DNA from: Alistipes sp.
GTDB taxonomy: Bacteria; Bacteroidota; Bacteroidia; Bacteroidales; Rikenellaceae
Reading direction: 5' to 3'
DNA length: 7,359 nucleotides
Assembly: GCA_028691095.1 (NCBI GenBank)
Contig: JAQUZZ010000061.1
Coordinates: forward strand, 1-7,359
Both the position numbers and the translations under genes were made by a program. Below, piece by piece: positions 7,155 to 7,359 of the stretch. How positions within the stretch are numbered: the first letter of the stretch is position 1; each line of letters opens with the position of its first letter. The notes below the pieces were generated by a model. It had not been told where the DNA came from, did not search any database, and saw only the letters and a list, made by a program, of their open reading frames with translations.

Positions 7155-7359
7155 ATGAATATTGTATTATATGGTCGTCCCCAGCGTGCCCACACGGCGC
7201 AGGATCTGACTACCCTCCTGGAGGCCTTGGACGAGAATCAGATGTGCTACCGCATCAACCGTGAGTTCGCGGCGTTGATTACCGAGCGCACGGGGCGGAG
7301 CTTTGAGCAAGCCCAGCTCTATGAGACAGCGCAGGATCTGACCGAAGAGTTTCGGGTAC
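7155..7359 (+). CDS. nadK: Probable NAD kinase, N-terminal fragment (3' end missing)
   Basis: The frame is open from the ATG at 7155 to the window edge and gives 68 residues beginning MNIVLYGRPQRAHTAQDL. NAD kinase phosphorylates NAD to NADP in the cytoplasm. The start (a beta strand followed by a helix, then a second strand leading to a REF motif at 36-38) resembles the N-terminal region of Bacteroidota NAD kinases as I remember them, and this gene is commonly divergent from pdxJ in the phylum. The decisive GGDGT motif would lie just beyond the edge and cannot be seen. The start at 7155 is preceded by the purine-rich GAAAGAGAAG; an in-frame ATG at 7140 would add five residues and is less likely. 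The hexapeptide TAQDLT occurs twice, at residues 14-19 and 58-63. Confidence 0.7.
   Translation, partial: MNIVLYGRPQRAHTAQDLTTLLEALDENQMCYRINREFAALITERTGRSFEQAQLYETAQDLTEEFRV

Noticed and set aside
1..7359. Mobile elements, CRISPR arrays, tRNA or rRNA genes
   Set aside because: No transposase or integrase motifs, spaced repeats, or recognisable RNA gene sequences were seen; all substantial coding sequence is accounted for by housekeeping or metabolic genes.

Overview
This looks like an ordinary stretch of chromosome from a member of the Bacteroidota. A Rikenellaceae/Alistipes-like gut anaerobe is my best guess. The evidence is the protein character (the PaaK, NDH-2 and aminotransferase sequences resemble Bacteroides/Alistipes homologues as I remember them), the moderately high GC content by eye, A/G-rich start regions rather than strong Shine-Dalgarno sequences, promoter-like boxes close to the Bacteroidota -7 element TAnnTTTG, and pdxJ lying divergent from what looks like NAD kinase. 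No database search was possible, so the taxonomy is an inference.

Left part, plus strand (2-3133): the 3' part of a class I/II PLP aminotransferase, probably an aromatic amino acid transaminase; a 157-bp gap; a PaaK-family aryl-CoA ligase; and, 17 bp after it, a small protein of two ACT domains. The ligase and the ACT protein look like one operon. With the aminotransferase they suggest interconversion of aryl-acetates, aryl-CoAs, aryl-pyruvates and aromatic amino acids, with the ACT protein as a likely amino-acid sensor. The ferredoxin oxidoreductase (IorAB-type) such a route would need is not in the window.

Middle and right part, minus strand (3200-6899): reading in the direction of transcription, pdxJ (vitamin B6 synthesis) overlaps cca (tRNA CCA-adding enzyme with an HD domain) by an ATGA junction. 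A 170-bp gap follows, then a type II NADH dehydrogenase. The dehydrogenase converges on the ACT gene, and a long symmetrical hairpin between them should terminate transcription from both sides.

Right edge, plus strand (7155-7359): the N-terminal part of a probable NAD kinase, divergent from pdxJ across a 255-bp intergenic region with promoter-like boxes.

I found no mobile element, CRISPR array, tRNA, rRNA or obviously novel system. The points most worth checking are the aryl-CoA ligase/ACT/aminotransferase neighbourhood, an Ala/Pro/Thr-rich insert in the NADH dehydrogenase, and two interleaved inverted repeats before the ligase gene.
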